Positions 19,355 to 34,608 of a stretch of DNA of 64,000 nt are shown piece after piece. The stretch covers positions 43,501-107,500 of the forward strand of contig JAOPHQ010002303.1 in the NCBI GenBank assembly GCA_030340625.1, written 5' to 3'. Source of the DNA: Merluccius polli (Eukaryota > Chordata > Actinopteri > Gadiformes > Merlucciidae). The translations under genes and the position numbers were made by a program. The notes beneath the pieces are model-generated. The model searched no databases. It worked only from the letters and a program-made list of their open reading frames with translations, and was not told where the DNA came from. How positions within the stretch are numbered: the first letter of the stretch is position 1; each line of letters begins with the position of its first letter.

Positions 19355-20789
19355 GGGACTGTACGATATTTAGCGGGGGGGGAGGGCCGGTCGCCAGACG
19401 ATCGGGTTAAAATTGTTCTGCCTGGCCCTCCCCCCTGGTAATTTTTTTTTTTCCGGGGCCCTCCCCCCGGCTCAAAAAAATTCTCCTAGGCCCTCCCCGC
19501 TACGTGAATCAAATAAAATTGGTCGGAAAATGACGTTTACAAGGTTAAAACGGCCACATAAGCACACATACACACACACGGGTACACACGCAGCAAGAGC
19601 AGGGGTTTATGCCACGCTGTGCCTTGAACTTGAGAATGGGGACAAGCCTGCTTTTATCAATGTTACGAGACTCCCCCAATAATTTCACAACTTGGCTGAT
19701 GACATTGTACCTTATAGGCTATTATAAGACAAAACACAAACTACTGTGACTAAGAGCGACTAATGATCACCCTGCGATTCTTGGTCTATGTGGTCAGTGG
19801 CGTCAGTTTGGTTTTAGAAGTGGTGGGGACAATAACCATAAGCTTGAGTGTGCTTTGAAAAGTGCTGGGGACCCTTATGTAAGTTATTCATCCATTCAAC
19901 GCTGCATTACAATATGCTCTACATTCGGCGCGATTGTCAACGGGGGGGGGGGGGGGGGGGGGGGGGGGGAGCACCGGACCCGCCAGCCGCGGACCCAGCA
20001 CCGGACCCGCGGACCCGGCCGCGGACTCAGCCGCAGACCCGAGTCCACACACAGCCCGTGTGCATGCTGTGAGGATGTCATCGTGCGCGCCTATCGCATG
20101 ATTTAGACTTGACGGTTTCGGCAGACAACCCGTTCTCATCCCAACTCGTAATATAGGCCTACCGACGATTTGTCACGCCCGGGGGTGGGTGGGGGGGGGG
20201 TGTTCGTGATTGTCAACGGGAGGGGGGGGGGGGGGACCGCGGACTGATGACGGGGTTGCGCGATCGTAACCACTGACGGCGGGGGGGGGGGGGGGGGGGG
20301 GGGGGGGGGATAAAAAAATAAAAAAGGTGCCGGATCCACCGTTGGAGGTGCCGGAACATATTCCGGCGTGTTCCGGCCCAAATTAAGCCCTGGATACTGA
20401 CGCCAAATGTACCCTCCCGCGTCTGTGTGAAACGATCTGGGGTCTCATAAACCCGTTCGCGGTGGTATGAGACGAGCAGAGTCTACAGCGTCCGCTCGCA
20501 GAGCAGAGTCTACAGCGTCCGCAGTCTACTGTGAAACAATTCACTCCAAAAAGGGTTATGGTTATGGTAAAGGAGACGTTCACTTCCTTACAGGCTATCC
20601 TATCTTTCATTTAAACATCGAACTCGGCATGAGTCATGACGATTGCCCCCCCATAAAATAATTTTCCTCGGCCCTCCCCCCAGGCCAAAAATATTCTCCT
20701 GGGCCCTCCCCTAAGGCTTAAAAAAATTATCCTAGGCCCTCCCCCCCTGACGACCGGCCCTCCCCCCCCGGTAAATATCGTACAGTCCC
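19355..20789. mobile_element. 1.4-kb TIR element inserted in receptor copy 2 (Harbinger-like)
   Basis: Inverted repeats of about 39 bases start GGGACTGTACGATATTTA at both ends with one mismatch, flanked by a TTA duplication (19352-19354 and 20790-20792). This fits PIF/Harbinger-type insertion. Internally there are several GGCCCTCCCC-type words near both ends, long G runs and a short tandem repeat (about 20472-20525, unit AGCAGAGTCTACAGCGTCCG). No transposase is visible, so it is non-autonomous. Confidence 0.85.
19942..20309. repeat. Cluster of long G homopolymers inside the TIR element
   Basis: G runs of roughly 28 bases (19942-19969), 10-14 bases (around 20190 and 20221-20235) and about 30 bases (20280-20309). 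Two of them follow the same word ATTGTCAACGGG. They could form G-quadruplexes on the plus strand, and exact lengths may be unreliable. Confidence 0.85.
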
Positions 20790-21511
20790 TTACCTAGGCC
20801 TACTAGTACAACATTGGCCAACGCTGGGGACCAGAATATTAAAAAGTTAATGACGACAAAAATGGTGATCCTTAATGACTCCTTCTTGTTGTCTCTTTCG
20901 ACGCTGGGAGGTTCTCGGTCGAGCTGGTACCTCGCAACCACGTACAGTTTGATGGCCATGATCACTTTTGTAAACACAACTACTAGTAAAAAGATAACAC
21001 CGACGGCGTGCATCTGCATCGCTTTGGAAACAGGCACCACGTTTAACACAAGTAATACCACATAAGTGTGAAGCCAGCTATACACATTTAAAAAAATAAC
21101 GACGTGTCTGGTGATGAAGCGACTGTATATGAATGGCTGGCAAACAGCACAGTACCGTTCAATCTGTGCGCATAAAAACGTAATGATGTTGACCCCGAGA
21201 AGTGATGTCAAAATGTAATAGGTCGAGTTCCTCCGAGGATAGCCCTCATGCACATCAAACACACACAGGTAATACACCGCAAAGCCGTTCATGGTGTCGG
21301 AGATGCTCGTGTTGAGCATAAAAATGAACCTATTCTGAGCGCGGAGCTTTCTGGTGATCAAGATGCCGACGACCACCGTACCCGCTACGAGGATCGTCGT
21401 GGCGCCGAATAGGATATGATAAATAAAGATGACGTATTCAACGGGAAGGTCAAAGTCAAATGCGATCGGCACACCTCCATAGCTAGAAGCTGTGGTGTTG
21501 AAGGGAGACAT

Positions 21512-22267
21512 ACCGATGTCGTGTGTGTATGTGTGCCTCCAGCCTCGTACAGGCGTGGTTAAGAACAGGTGTGCTCTGCACCAACCTCTTAGGTCATCAC
21601 CCACGCTGCCACAGCCCTGCCACCCTCCACGTTTCAGTCAGCCAATGAGGACAGCACGCAGCCCATTGGTTCATTCATGCGTTTTCAGTTCAATTGCCTT
21701 CAGGTATGTTTTAGGCTATATGAATAATACAATTAAAATACGTGCATCTTAGCTTGCCGACAACTTAGGCCCCAGTCAGTTTCGTATTAATGGCTATAGG
21801 CTACCATAATGTTTTTCAGATGAGATGACTCAAATCAAACTCAAAACATTTGACATATTGTGGACAAATTCAAAAAAAGAAAATACTGAAACTGTTCAAT
21901 GAGCACATTTATGGTCCTGTAGGCCTATTAGTGACATGTAGGCATATACAGATGAAGCATTGACAGCCCCCGATATATAACTACATGAATAGGCCTGTTG
22001 TGACTCCATCTAAAGTTTGCTTTTAATAACATAGCCTACTCAACTCCATCTACAAAGTTAATTTATTTATTTATTCATGCATTCAAGATAACACACACAG
22101 AAGAAAACATCCAAACAAAAACTTTTTTCCCATATTGGTCAATGTCTTTACCATGAATACCCTACTTAAAGTTAATAAACTTTAATTTAATGTTGCAAAA
22201 TGATGAAGTTGAGCTATACAACATATGGGCCCATATTTAACATTTATTCAACCAATTTAAATAAAAG
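21512..22267. other. Array module 2, upstream region of receptor copy 2
   Basis: Conserved 5' flank with CCAAT (21642-21646) and ATTGG (21665-21669), then A/T-rich module sequence to the (TG)n(GA)n joint. No gene. Confidence 0.7.
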
Positions 22268-22281
22268 GTGTGTGTGTGTGT

Positions 22282-22314
<33 letters not shown>
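22268..22314. repeat. (TG)n(GA)n joint
   Basis: About seven TG units, then GA units with one ACAG interruption, directly before the module-start sequence. Confidence 0.95.
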
Positions 22315-23199
<885 letters not shown>

Positions 23200-24178
23200 T
23201 TATCTTTGGATCATCGCAGGTTCGTTGCTTCATATGCGGCCGTCATCTCATTTCTTCCCGGAACCAACTCTGTCAGAGATAATAAAACATTTATTGTTTA
23301 GCTTTCCATAATTGTAGTTTTCCCCCAACAGCTTAGTGGCTTCTCATCCTTTCGCTGAGCAGGCTGTGCCCAATATCTTCATCAAGGCTCATTGTGTGGT
23401 CACTTACCGCGACATGACGACATTTACAATACACCCCACGCCAGAATAACACCCTCAGAATAATATTGACAAACGATGGGAAACACAAAACAAAACCAAG
23501 AAGCTCATAACAACCAAAATATATTATTATTTATTATTTTTATATTAATCTTTATATTTTTTAGTGTCTTGCTTTCTCGTTCGGCGCGTGGGGTCTTGTC
23601 CCAGCTGATTATTGGCAACGATGTCCATCTTAATTATTATTATGATATTTTTAAGCACCATTCCTTGTAAGTTACACTTGCAACGATCTAGAAACAGGCA
23701 GATATATTGTAGACCTAATGGTTGTTTGCGTATAGGCCTCCACTTCTAACCAAAAGAACAGGTTGTTGCGCCTACCCCCCATCTGAATACACTGTACATG
23801 GGTGGCAAACGGCAAATATAACATTTTAAAAATGCGTTATGGACAGAGCTCAAGAAAGGGGGGGGGGGGTTGCATCGTTACGTTTGTGATATCCTACTCA
23901 TTGTTTTATAGCCTACGTCGTTGAGTAGGCTATGAGCGTTAAGATGATGAGTTGTACGCCTATATGAAACACAACGTGGCGATATAGGCCCTCGGATGGA
24001 GCCAAACCTACTAATAGGATTTAACACCTGTTGTCTCTAAATGACGGAATGATTTTAGCAACAGGGACCGAATGCATAGACTAGGACTACTATGTCCAAG
24101 ATCATACAAGACATACAACCACTTTTAAAACAGAATAAAGCATAGGTCATATGGTTGAATGAGCGGCGTTGTAATGCG

Positions 24179-24256
<78 letters not shown>

Positions 24257-25010
24257 CTATGTTACTCACAAAGGCTATACGGCAAGCTAATACGTAAAAT
24301 ACGATTCTGGGCTCTAATTAAAATCACTTAAATAAACTTTAACTAACGGCTGTCCCGTTATTGGAAAATAATGTATAGGCGAATTAGGCCTTCAGTATTT
24401 GGGCTATATTCGACTTTTGTTAGGCTATATTTTAAACTAAGTGAAAAGATAAACCCAAACATAGGCTACATAAGTGTTTAATATATTTTGAAAATCGAAG
24501 TTAACTTCATAGAAAATGCGTACGAATACATTAAGAATTGGCCTATATATATAGGCGAGGCCTATATGGCTAACGTAAGTTCACACGCCAAAATGGTGTC
24601 GTCAAACTTACATTTAAATTCGTTTGGGTTAGGCGTGAGCACTTTAGGAAGATAAAGATAGACTAAAAATATATGTAGCCTATTTGCAAATAACCCTACA
24701 GAATAGGGCCCTTAACACATAGGCCGTTATTAAATTGACCTATCAGAAATGAAGCAATACAGAGCGAGTATAGAACGGTTAAAGCCTTATATATTATGCA
24801 CTAAAACGTTTATATACGCCTAGATGCCTGTTTATAGGTAGCCATATGTAGGTAATTGTGAATAGTGCCTCTATATCCAACCAGTTATTGTATTTGCCAT
24901 TCTAAAACAAAAATACTGATATTGCCGCTATGTTTACTGACATTTAACAATATTGTACAGGTGCAGCAGAAGTAGGCCTATTTCCAGTGTGATTATGTGA
25001 CTATCTTATC
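23200..25010. other. Array module 3, spacer downstream of receptor copy 3
   Basis: Module sequence with a donor-like site at 23402-23407 (minus strand) and a CA tract at 24180-24254. The CA tract joins directly to CTACTATGTTACTCAC, so the TGTGGCGTCATAG segment found after the tract elsewhere is deleted here. No gene. Confidence 0.7.
24180..24254. repeat. (CA)n microsatellite of module 3
   Basis: About 37 uninterrupted CA units. Confidence 0.95.
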
Positions 25011-25889
25011 TTACCTATGTCTGAGTCTTGGACACACTCGGCCCCACACTGATGTTCGCGCTGCCTCCCGCAGAGCCGCGCTCCCCCACAGGTACACGAT
25101 GGGCGTGCTCAGACAGTTAAACCGCGCCATGCTGGCAAACCAGTTGGTTGCCTCATTGAAGTAAGTCAGCGCTTTATCTACTAGTATAATATTGACCAAC
25201 GCGGGGGACCAGAATATCAAAAAGTTAATGACGACAAAAATGGTGATCCTTAATGACTCCTTCTTGTTGTCTCTTTCGACGCTGGGAGGTTCTCGGTCGA
25301 GCTGGTACCTCGCAACCACGTACAGTTTAATGGTCATGATCACTTTTGTAAACACAACTACTAGTAAAAAGATAACACTGGCGGCGTGCATCTGCAACGC
25401 TTTGGAAACAGGCACCACATTTAACACAAGTAATACCACATAAGTGTGAAGCCAGCTATACACATTAACAAAAATAACGACGTGTCTGGTGAAGACGCGA
25501 CTGTATATGAATGGCTGGCAAACAGCACAGTATCGTTCAATCTGTGCAAATAAAAACGTCATGATGTTGACCCCGAGAAGTGATGTCAAAACGAAATAGG
25601 TCGAGTTCCTCTGAGGATAGATCTCACGCACATCAAACACACACAGGTAATACACAGAGAAGCCACTCATGGTGTCGGAGATGCTCGTGTTGAGCATAAA
25701 AATGAACCTATTCTGAGCGCGGAGGTTTCTGGTGATCAAGATGCCGACGACCACCGTACCCGCTACGAGGACCGCCATGGCGCCGAATAGGAGATGGTAA
25801 ATAAAGATGACGTATTCAACGGGACGGTCAAAGTCAAATGCGAGAGGCACACCTCCATAGCTAGAGGCTGTGGTGTTGAAGGGAGACAT
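25011..25889 (-). CDS. Receptor copy 3: intact class A-like GPCR, 292 aa
   Basis: Single-exon seven-pass membrane protein. The extracellular N-terminus has the sequon NTT (5-7). Hydrophobic segments lie at about 27-51, 62-86, 98-122, 135-159, 168-193, 214-238 and 250-274. Class A marks seen: D72 in TM2, ERY at 118-120, FWSP at 226-229, and TPIVY at 262-266 in place of NPxxY. TM1 lacks the usual asparagine, and the cysteine expected at the top of TM3 is absent (R94 is there). A basic loop (195-213) follows TM5. The overall look recalls teleost odorant-receptor-like families such as OR131-2-like, but I cannot confirm this; a chemosensory role is inference. The start is the only ATG common to all copies, because upstream in-frame ATGs are lost here. 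The stop TAA overlaps a splice-donor-like sequence. Confidence 0.85.
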   Translation of the reverse strand: MSPFNTTASSYGGVPLAFDFDRPVEYVIFIYHLLFGAMAVLVAGTVVVGILITRNLRAQNRFIFMLNTSISDTMSGFSVYYLCVFDVREIYPQRNSTYFVLTSLLGVNIMTFLFAQIERYCAVCQPFIYSRVFTRHVVIFVNVYSWLHTYVVLLVLNVVPVSKALQMHAASVIFLLVVVFTKVIMTIKLYVVARYQLDREPPSVERDNKKESLRITIFVVINFLIFWSPALVNIILVDKALTYFNEATNWFASMARFNCLSTPIVYLWGSAALREAARTSVWGRVCPRLRHR

Positions 25890-28918
<3,029 letters not shown>

Positions 28919-29797
28919 TTACCTATGTCTGAGTCTTGGACACACTTGGCCCCACACTGATGTTCGCGCTGCCTCCCGCAGAGCCGCGCTCCCCCACAGG
29001 TACACGATGGGCGTGCTCAGACAGTTAAACCGCGCCATGCTGGCCACCCAGTTGGTTGCCTCATTGAAGTAAGTCAGCGCTTTATCTACTAGTATAATAT
29101 TGACCAACGCGGGGGACCAGAATATGAAAAAGTTAATGACGACAAAAATGGCGATCCTTAATGACTCCTTCTTGTTGTCTCTTTCGACGCTGGGAGGTTC
29201 TCGGTCGAGCTGGTACCTCGCAACCACGTACAGTTTAATGGTCATGATCACTTTTGTAATCACGACTATTTGTAATAAGATAACACTGGCGGCGTGCATC
29301 TGCATCGACGTAGAAAGAGGCACCACATTTAACACAAGCAATAGCAAATACGTGTGAAGCCAGCAGTACACATTAACAAAAATAACGACGTGTCTGGTGA
29401 TAAAGCGACTGTATATGAACGGCTGGCAAACAGCACAGTATCGTTCAATCTGTGCACATAAAAACGTCATGATGTTGACCCCGAGAAGTGATGTCAAAAT
29501 GAAATAGGTCGAGTTCCTCTGAGGATAGGTCTCATGCACATCAAACACACACAGGTAATACACCGAGAAGCCGTTCATGGTGTCGGAGATGCTCGTGTTG
29601 AGCATAAAAATGAACCTATTCTGAGCGCGGAGGTTTCTGGTGATCAAGATGCTGACGACCACCGTACCCGCTACGAGGATCGTCGTGGCGCCGAATAGGA
29701 TATGATAAATAAAGATGACGTATTCAACGGGACGGTCAAAGTCAAATGCGAGAGGCACACCTCCATAACCAGAGGCTGTGGTGTTGAAGGGAGACAT
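28919..29797 (-). CDS. Receptor copy 4: intact class A-like GPCR, 292 aa
   Basis: Same architecture as copy 3: NTT and NST sequons, D72, ERY, FWSP, TPIVY and the tail CPRLRHR. The frame is open further upstream to 29869, but the ATG at 29797 (MSPFNTTASGYGG) is the one shared by all copies. It differs from copy 5 most strongly in TM4-TM5 (about residues 143-182: WLHTYLLLLVLNVVPLSTS, then LLQIVVITKV), where most of the substitutions between the two fall. The tail has GQVCPRL instead of GRVCPRL. The CCAAT pair is at 29927-29954. Probably a functional membrane receptor; ligand unknown. Confidence 0.85.
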   Translation of the reverse strand: MSPFNTTASGYGGVPLAFDFDRPVEYVIFIYHILFGATTILVAGTVVVSILITRNLRAQNRFIFMLNTSISDTMNGFSVYYLCVFDVHETYPQRNSTYFILTSLLGVNIMTFLCAQIERYCAVCQPFIYSRFITRHVVIFVNVYCWLHTYLLLLVLNVVPLSTSMQMHAASVILLQIVVITKVIMTIKLYVVARYQLDREPPSVERDNKKESLRIAIFVVINFFIFWSPALVNIILVDKALTYFNEATNWVASMARFNCLSTPIVYLWGSAALREAARTSVWGQVCPRLRHR

Positions 29798-30715
29798 GCC
29801 GATGTCTGTGTATGTGTGCCTACAGCCTCGTACGGGCAGGTGGTTAAGAACAGGTGTGCTCTGTACCAACCTCTTAGGTCATCACCCACGCTGCCACAGC
29901 CCTGCCACCCTCCACGTTTCAGTCAACCAATGAGGACAGCACGCAGCCCATTGGTTCATTCATGCGTTCTCAGTTCAATTGCCATCAGGTATGTTTAGGC
30001 TATAGGAATAATACAATTAGAATACTTGCGTCAGCTTGCCGACCACTTAGGCCCCATATTTCAGATTAATGGCTATAGACTACCATAATGTTTTTCAGAT
30101 GAGATGACTCAAATCAAACTCAAAACATTTTACATATTTTGGACGAATTAAAAAAACGAAAATACTGACATTGTTCAATGAGCGCATATATGGTCATGTA
30201 TTAGTGACATGTAGACCTATACAGATAAAGCATTGACAGCCCGCGATATATCACTACATGAATAGGCCTGTTGTCCATCCAATGTTTACTTTAAATAACA
30301 TAACCTACTCAACTCCATCTACAAAGTGAATGTATTCATTGTTAATATAGGGCTAGTAGGCCTACAACTTTGTATTTCTACACATTTCACATTGGCCTAT
30401 GGGAGCAATGATGTTGGAAGTAGGCTATTATGTTGATGAGCATGGCGTCTTTGTGTATTGGCCTATAGACCCACGAATACGATAGTCGATTTACTATTCA
30501 GGCTATATCGTTTGTTTGGGTCATGCGATTCATTTAAATTATGTTATTAGACAGAAAAAGAAAACAACCAAACAAAACTTTATTTTTCCCCCATATGTGT
30601 CACTGTCTTTGCCATGGAATAGCCTACTTAAAGTTCATAGACTCTTATTTGATTTTGCAAAATTATGCATTTGGGCTATACAACATATGGGCCCACATTT
30701 AACATTTGAATTGAA
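29798..30715. other. Array module 4, upstream region of receptor copy 4
   Basis: Conserved 5' flank and A/T-rich sequence up to the module 4/5 joint, nearly the same as 25990-26820. No gene. Confidence 0.7.
29927..29954 (-). promoter_or_regulatory. Opposed CCAAT boxes upstream of receptor copy 4
   Basis: CCAAT at 29927-29931 and ATTGG at 29950-29954, about 130-155 bases before the ATG, as in the other copies. Confidence 0.45.
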
Positions 30716-30725
30716 AGTGTGTGTA

Positions 30726-30774
<49 letters not shown>
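30716..30774. repeat. (TG)n(GA)n joint
   Basis: Short: about nine TG-type units with one TA, then about 20 GA units. The TATAATTATCATTC segment that precedes most joints is missing. Confidence 0.95.
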
Positions 30775-30778
<4 letters not shown>

Positions 30779-31609
30779 ATTTGGATCATCGCAGGTTCGT
30801 TGCTTCATATGCGGCCATCATCTAATTTCTTCCCGGAACCAACTCTGTCAGAGATAATGAAACATTTATTGTTTAGCTTTCCATGCATGTAGTTTTCCCT
30901 CAACAGCTTAGTGGCTTCTCATCCTTTCGCTGAGCAGGCTCTGCCCCATATCATCATCAAGGCTCATCGTGTGGTCACTTACCGCGACATGACGACATTT
31001 ACAATACACCTCACGCCAGAATAACACCCTCAGAATAATATTGACAATCAATGGAAAACACAAAACAAAACCAAGAAGCTCATAACAACCAAAATATATA
31101 TTTGTTATTATTTTTATATTGATTTTTTAAAATGTTTTAGTTTCTTTCTTTCTCGTTCGGCGCGTGGGGTCTTGTCCCAGAGCGATCATTGGCAACGATG
31201 TCCAATTTAATTATCATTATGATATTTTTAAGCACCATTCCTTGTAAATTACACTTGTAAGGCTCTAGAAATAGGCAGATATATTGTAGGCCTAATTGTT
31301 GTTTGCGTATAGGCCTACACTTCTAACCAACAGAACAGGTTAATGCGCCTACTTTACCCCCATCTGAATCCACTGTAGACACATGGGTGGCAAACGGCAA
31401 ATATAACATTTAAAAAATGCGTCGGATGCAGCCAAATACCTACTAATAGGATTTGACACCTGTTGTCTCTAAATGACGGTATGATTTTAGAAACAGGGAC
31501 CGAATGGCATAGACTAGGACTATGTCCAAGGTCATACAAAACATACAACCACGTTTAAAACAGAATGAAGCATAGGTCATATGGTTGAATGAGCGGTGTT
31601 AATGCGCCG

Positions 31610-31670
<61 letters not shown>

Positions 31671-32541
31671 TGGCGTAATAGTCGACTATTGTTCGAGAAG
31701 CTTCACCCTCTCTTGGACGCAACCGTCACCATTAACCGCTGCCCAGACGGATATCACGTCCACACACCGTGTTGTGTGCGTAAAAACAGCGGGAGCGCTA
31801 TTATTTTAATAACGGTGACAAAATAACAGACGATTCTGGGCTCTGACTAAAATCACTTACATAAACTTTAACTAACGACGGTCCCGTTATTGGAAAATAA
31901 TGTATAGGCTTACACTGAAATAGGCCTTCAGTATTCGGACTATATTCGACTTTTGTTAGGCTATATTTTTAATAGGTCAAAAGATAAACCCAAAATAGGC
32001 TACATAATTGTTTAATATATTTTGAAACTTGAAGTTAACTCAATAGAAAATGGGTACGAATACATTATGACTTGGCCTAATGGCTAGGCCTATGATTAAC
32101 GTAAGTTCACCCGCCAAAATGGTGTCGTCAAACTGACATTTAAATTCGTTTGGGATAGGCCTGAGCACTTTAGGAAGATAAAGATAGACTGCAAATATAT
32201 ATAGCCTATTTGCATATAGCCCTACAGAATATGGCCCTTAACACATAGGCCTACGTTTCCCCGTTGTCCAATTGACCTATCAGAAATGAAGCAATATGAG
32301 CGAGTAAAAAGAAAGGTTAAAGCCTTATATATTATGCACATAAAAGTTGATATAGCCATAGATGCCTGTTTATAGGTACCCTATATGTAGGTGATTGTGA
32401 ATATGTAGTGCCTCTATATCCAACCAGTTATTGTATTTGCCATTGTAAAACAAATATACTGATATAGCCGCCATTTAACAGTATTGTACAGTTGCAGCAG
32501 AAGTAGGTCTATTTCCAGTGTGATTATGTGACTATCTTATC
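30775..32541. other. Array module 5, spacer downstream of receptor copy 5
   Basis: Near-duplicate of module 4. Donor-like site at 30977-30982 (minus strand); CA tract at 31614-31669. No gene. Confidence 0.7.
31614..31669. repeat. (CA)n microsatellite of module 5
   Basis: About 28 CA units without the GCAC run found in module 4. Confidence 0.95.
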
Positions 32542-33420
32542 TTACCTATGTCTGAGTCTTGGACACACTCGGCCCCACACTGATGTTCGCGCTGCCTCCC
32601 GCAGAGCCGCGCTCCCCCACAGGTACACGATGGGCGTGCTCAGACAGTTAAACCGCGCCATGCTGGCCACCCAGTTGGTTGCCTCATTGAAGTAAGTCAG
32701 CGCTTTATCTACTAGTACAATATTGACCAACGCGGGGGACCAGAATATGAAAAAGTTAATGACGACAAAAATGGTGATCCTTAATGACTCCTTCTTGTTG
32801 TCTCTTTCGACGCTGGGAGGTTCTCGGTCGAGCTGGTACCTCGCAACCACGTACAGTTTAATGGTCATGATCACTTTTGCAAACACAACTACTAGTAAAA
32901 AGATAACACTGGCGGCGTGCATCTGCATTGCTTTGGAAACAGGCACCACATTTAACACAAGTAATACCACATAAGTGTGAAGCCAGCTATACACATTAAC
33001 AAAAATAACGACGTGTCTGGTGATAAAGCGACTGTATATGAACGGCTGGCAAACAGCACAGTATCGTTCAATCTGTGCACATACAAACGTTATGATGTTG
33101 ACCCCGAGAAGTGATGTCAAAATGTAATAGATCGAGTTCCTCTGAGGATAGGTCTCATGCACATCAAACACACACAGGTAATACACCGAGAAGCCGTTCA
33201 TGGTGTCGGAGATGCTCGTATTGAGCATAAAAATGAACCTATTCTGAGCGCGGAGGTTTCTGGTGATCAAGATGCTGACGACCACCGTACCCGCTACGAG
33301 GACAGTCGTGGCGCCGAATAGGATATGATAAATAAAGATGACGTATTCAACGGGATGGTCAAAGTCAAATGCGAGAGGCACACCTCCATAACCAGAGGCT
33401 GTGGTGTTGAAGGGAGACAT
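32542..33420 (-). CDS. Receptor copy 5: intact class A-like GPCR, 292 aa
   Basis: Intact frame from MSPFNTTASGYGG (33420) to CPRLRHR. It keeps D72, ERY, FWSP and TPIVY. The second N-glycosylation sequon, in the loop before TM3, is lost (NSI instead of NST), and D21-R22 reads DH. TM4-TM5 match copies 3 and 6 rather than copy 4. The frame is open to 33495, but the extra 25 residues are not conserved as coding in copy 3, so the inner ATG is used. The CCAAT pair is at 33553-33580. Confidence 0.85.
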   Translation of the reverse strand: MSPFNTTASGYGGVPLAFDFDHPVEYVIFIYHILFGATTVLVAGTVVVSILITRNLRAQNRFIFMLNTSISDTMNGFSVYYLCVFDVHETYPQRNSIYYILTSLLGVNIITFVCAQIERYCAVCQPFIYSRFITRHVVIFVNVYSWLHTYVVLLVLNVVPVSKAMQMHAASVIFLLVVVFAKVIMTIKLYVVARYQLDREPPSVERDNKKESLRITIFVVINFFIFWSPALVNIVLVDKALTYFNEATNWVASMARFNCLSTPIVYLWGSAALREAARTSVWGRVCPRLRHR

Positions 33421-34405
33421 ACCGATGTCGTGTGTGTATGTGTGCCTCCAGCCTCGTACAGGCAAGTGGTTAAGAACAGGTGTGCTCTGCACCAACCTCT
33501 TAGGTCATCACCCACGCTGCCACAGCCCTGCCACCCTCCACGTTTCAGTCAACCAATGAGGACAGCACGCAGCCCATTGGTTCATTCATGCGTTCTCAGT
33601 TCAATTGTCATCAGGTATGTTTAGGCTATAGGAATAATACAATTAAAATACTTGCATCTTAGCTTGCCAACCACTCGTAATTTTCGAATTAATCGCTATA
33701 GGCTACCATAATGTTTTTCAGATGAGATGACAACTCAAACTCAAAACTTTTGACATATTGTGGACTCATTCAAAAAAAGAAAATACTGAAACTGTTCAAT
33801 GAACCCATACAGTATATGGTCATGTATTAGTTACATGTAGGCCTATACAGATGAAGCATTGACAGCCCGCGATATATCACTACATGAATAGGCCTGTTGT
33901 CCATCCAATGTTTGCTTTAAATAACATAGCCTACTCAACTCCACTTACAAAGTGAATTTATTCATTATTAATATAGGGCTAGTAGGCCTACAACTTTGTA
34001 TTTCTACACATATTTCATATTGGCCTATGGCAGCAATGATATTGGAAGTAGGCTATTATGGTGATAAGTATGGCGTCTTTGTCAATTGGCCTATACACCC
34101 ACGATAGTCGATTTACTATTCAGGCTATATCGTTTGTGTGGGTCATGCGATTCATTTAAATTATGTTGTTAGAGAGAAAAAGAAAACAACCAAACAAAAC
34201 TGTATTTTTCCCCCCATATTGGTCAGTGTCTTTGCCATGGAATAGCCTACTTAAAGTTCATAGACTCTTGTTTTATTTTTGCAAAATGATTCAGTTGGGC
34301 TATACAACATATGGGCCCACATTTAACATTTGAATGAAAGTTGTGTCCTATGAGGACTGTAATTATCATTCATCTTAATACAATTTAAAAACATTAAAAT
34401 AAAAG
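33421..34405. other. Array module 5, upstream region of receptor copy 5
   Basis: Conserved promoter-side flank (CCAAT 33553-33557, ATTGG 33576-33580) and A/T-rich sequence to the joint. It closely matches 52989-53640, the tail of module 6. No gene. Confidence 0.7.
33553..33580 (-). promoter_or_regulatory. Opposed CCAAT boxes upstream of receptor copy 5
   Basis: Same arrangement and spacing as in the other copies. Confidence 0.45.
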
Positions 34406-34497
<92 letters not shown>

Positions 34498-34532
34498 CAG
34501 AGACAGAGACAGAGACAGAGAGAGAGAGAGAC

Positions 34533-34603
<71 letters not shown>
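34406..34603. repeat. Compound joint repeat: TG, GA, AGAGAC, ACAG units
   Basis: A short TG run, then GA, about six AGAGAC units, GA, about eight ACAG units and GA again. It is the most complex joint in the array. Confidence 0.95.

Positions 34604-34608
<5 letters not shown>

Larger units (their letters stand above)
19199..21511 (-). pseudogene. Receptor copy 2: GPCR gene split by a transposon
   Basis: The N-terminal part runs from the shared ATG (21511, MSPFNTTASSYGG) through TM6 and then reads into the transposon, stopping at 20732. TM7 and the tail lie beyond the insertion at 19199-19351. The join falls in the extracellular loop between TM6 and TM7. The TM1-TM6 part is otherwise uninterrupted, with ERY after TM3 and FWSP in TM6, so decay seems recent. 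The product would lack TM7 and end in transposon-encoded residues, so it is most likely inactive. A few extra bases near 20793-20800 also alter the loop. The upstream CCAAT pair is at 21642-21669. Confidence 0.9.

Noticed and set aside
28919..29889. Longer receptor start sites (MGDDLRGW or MVQSTPVLN) with 24-31 extra residues
   Set aside because: The extension is out of frame or interrupted in several copies and lies in a conserved leader; the ATG before SPFNTT or its variants is the only one common to all copies.
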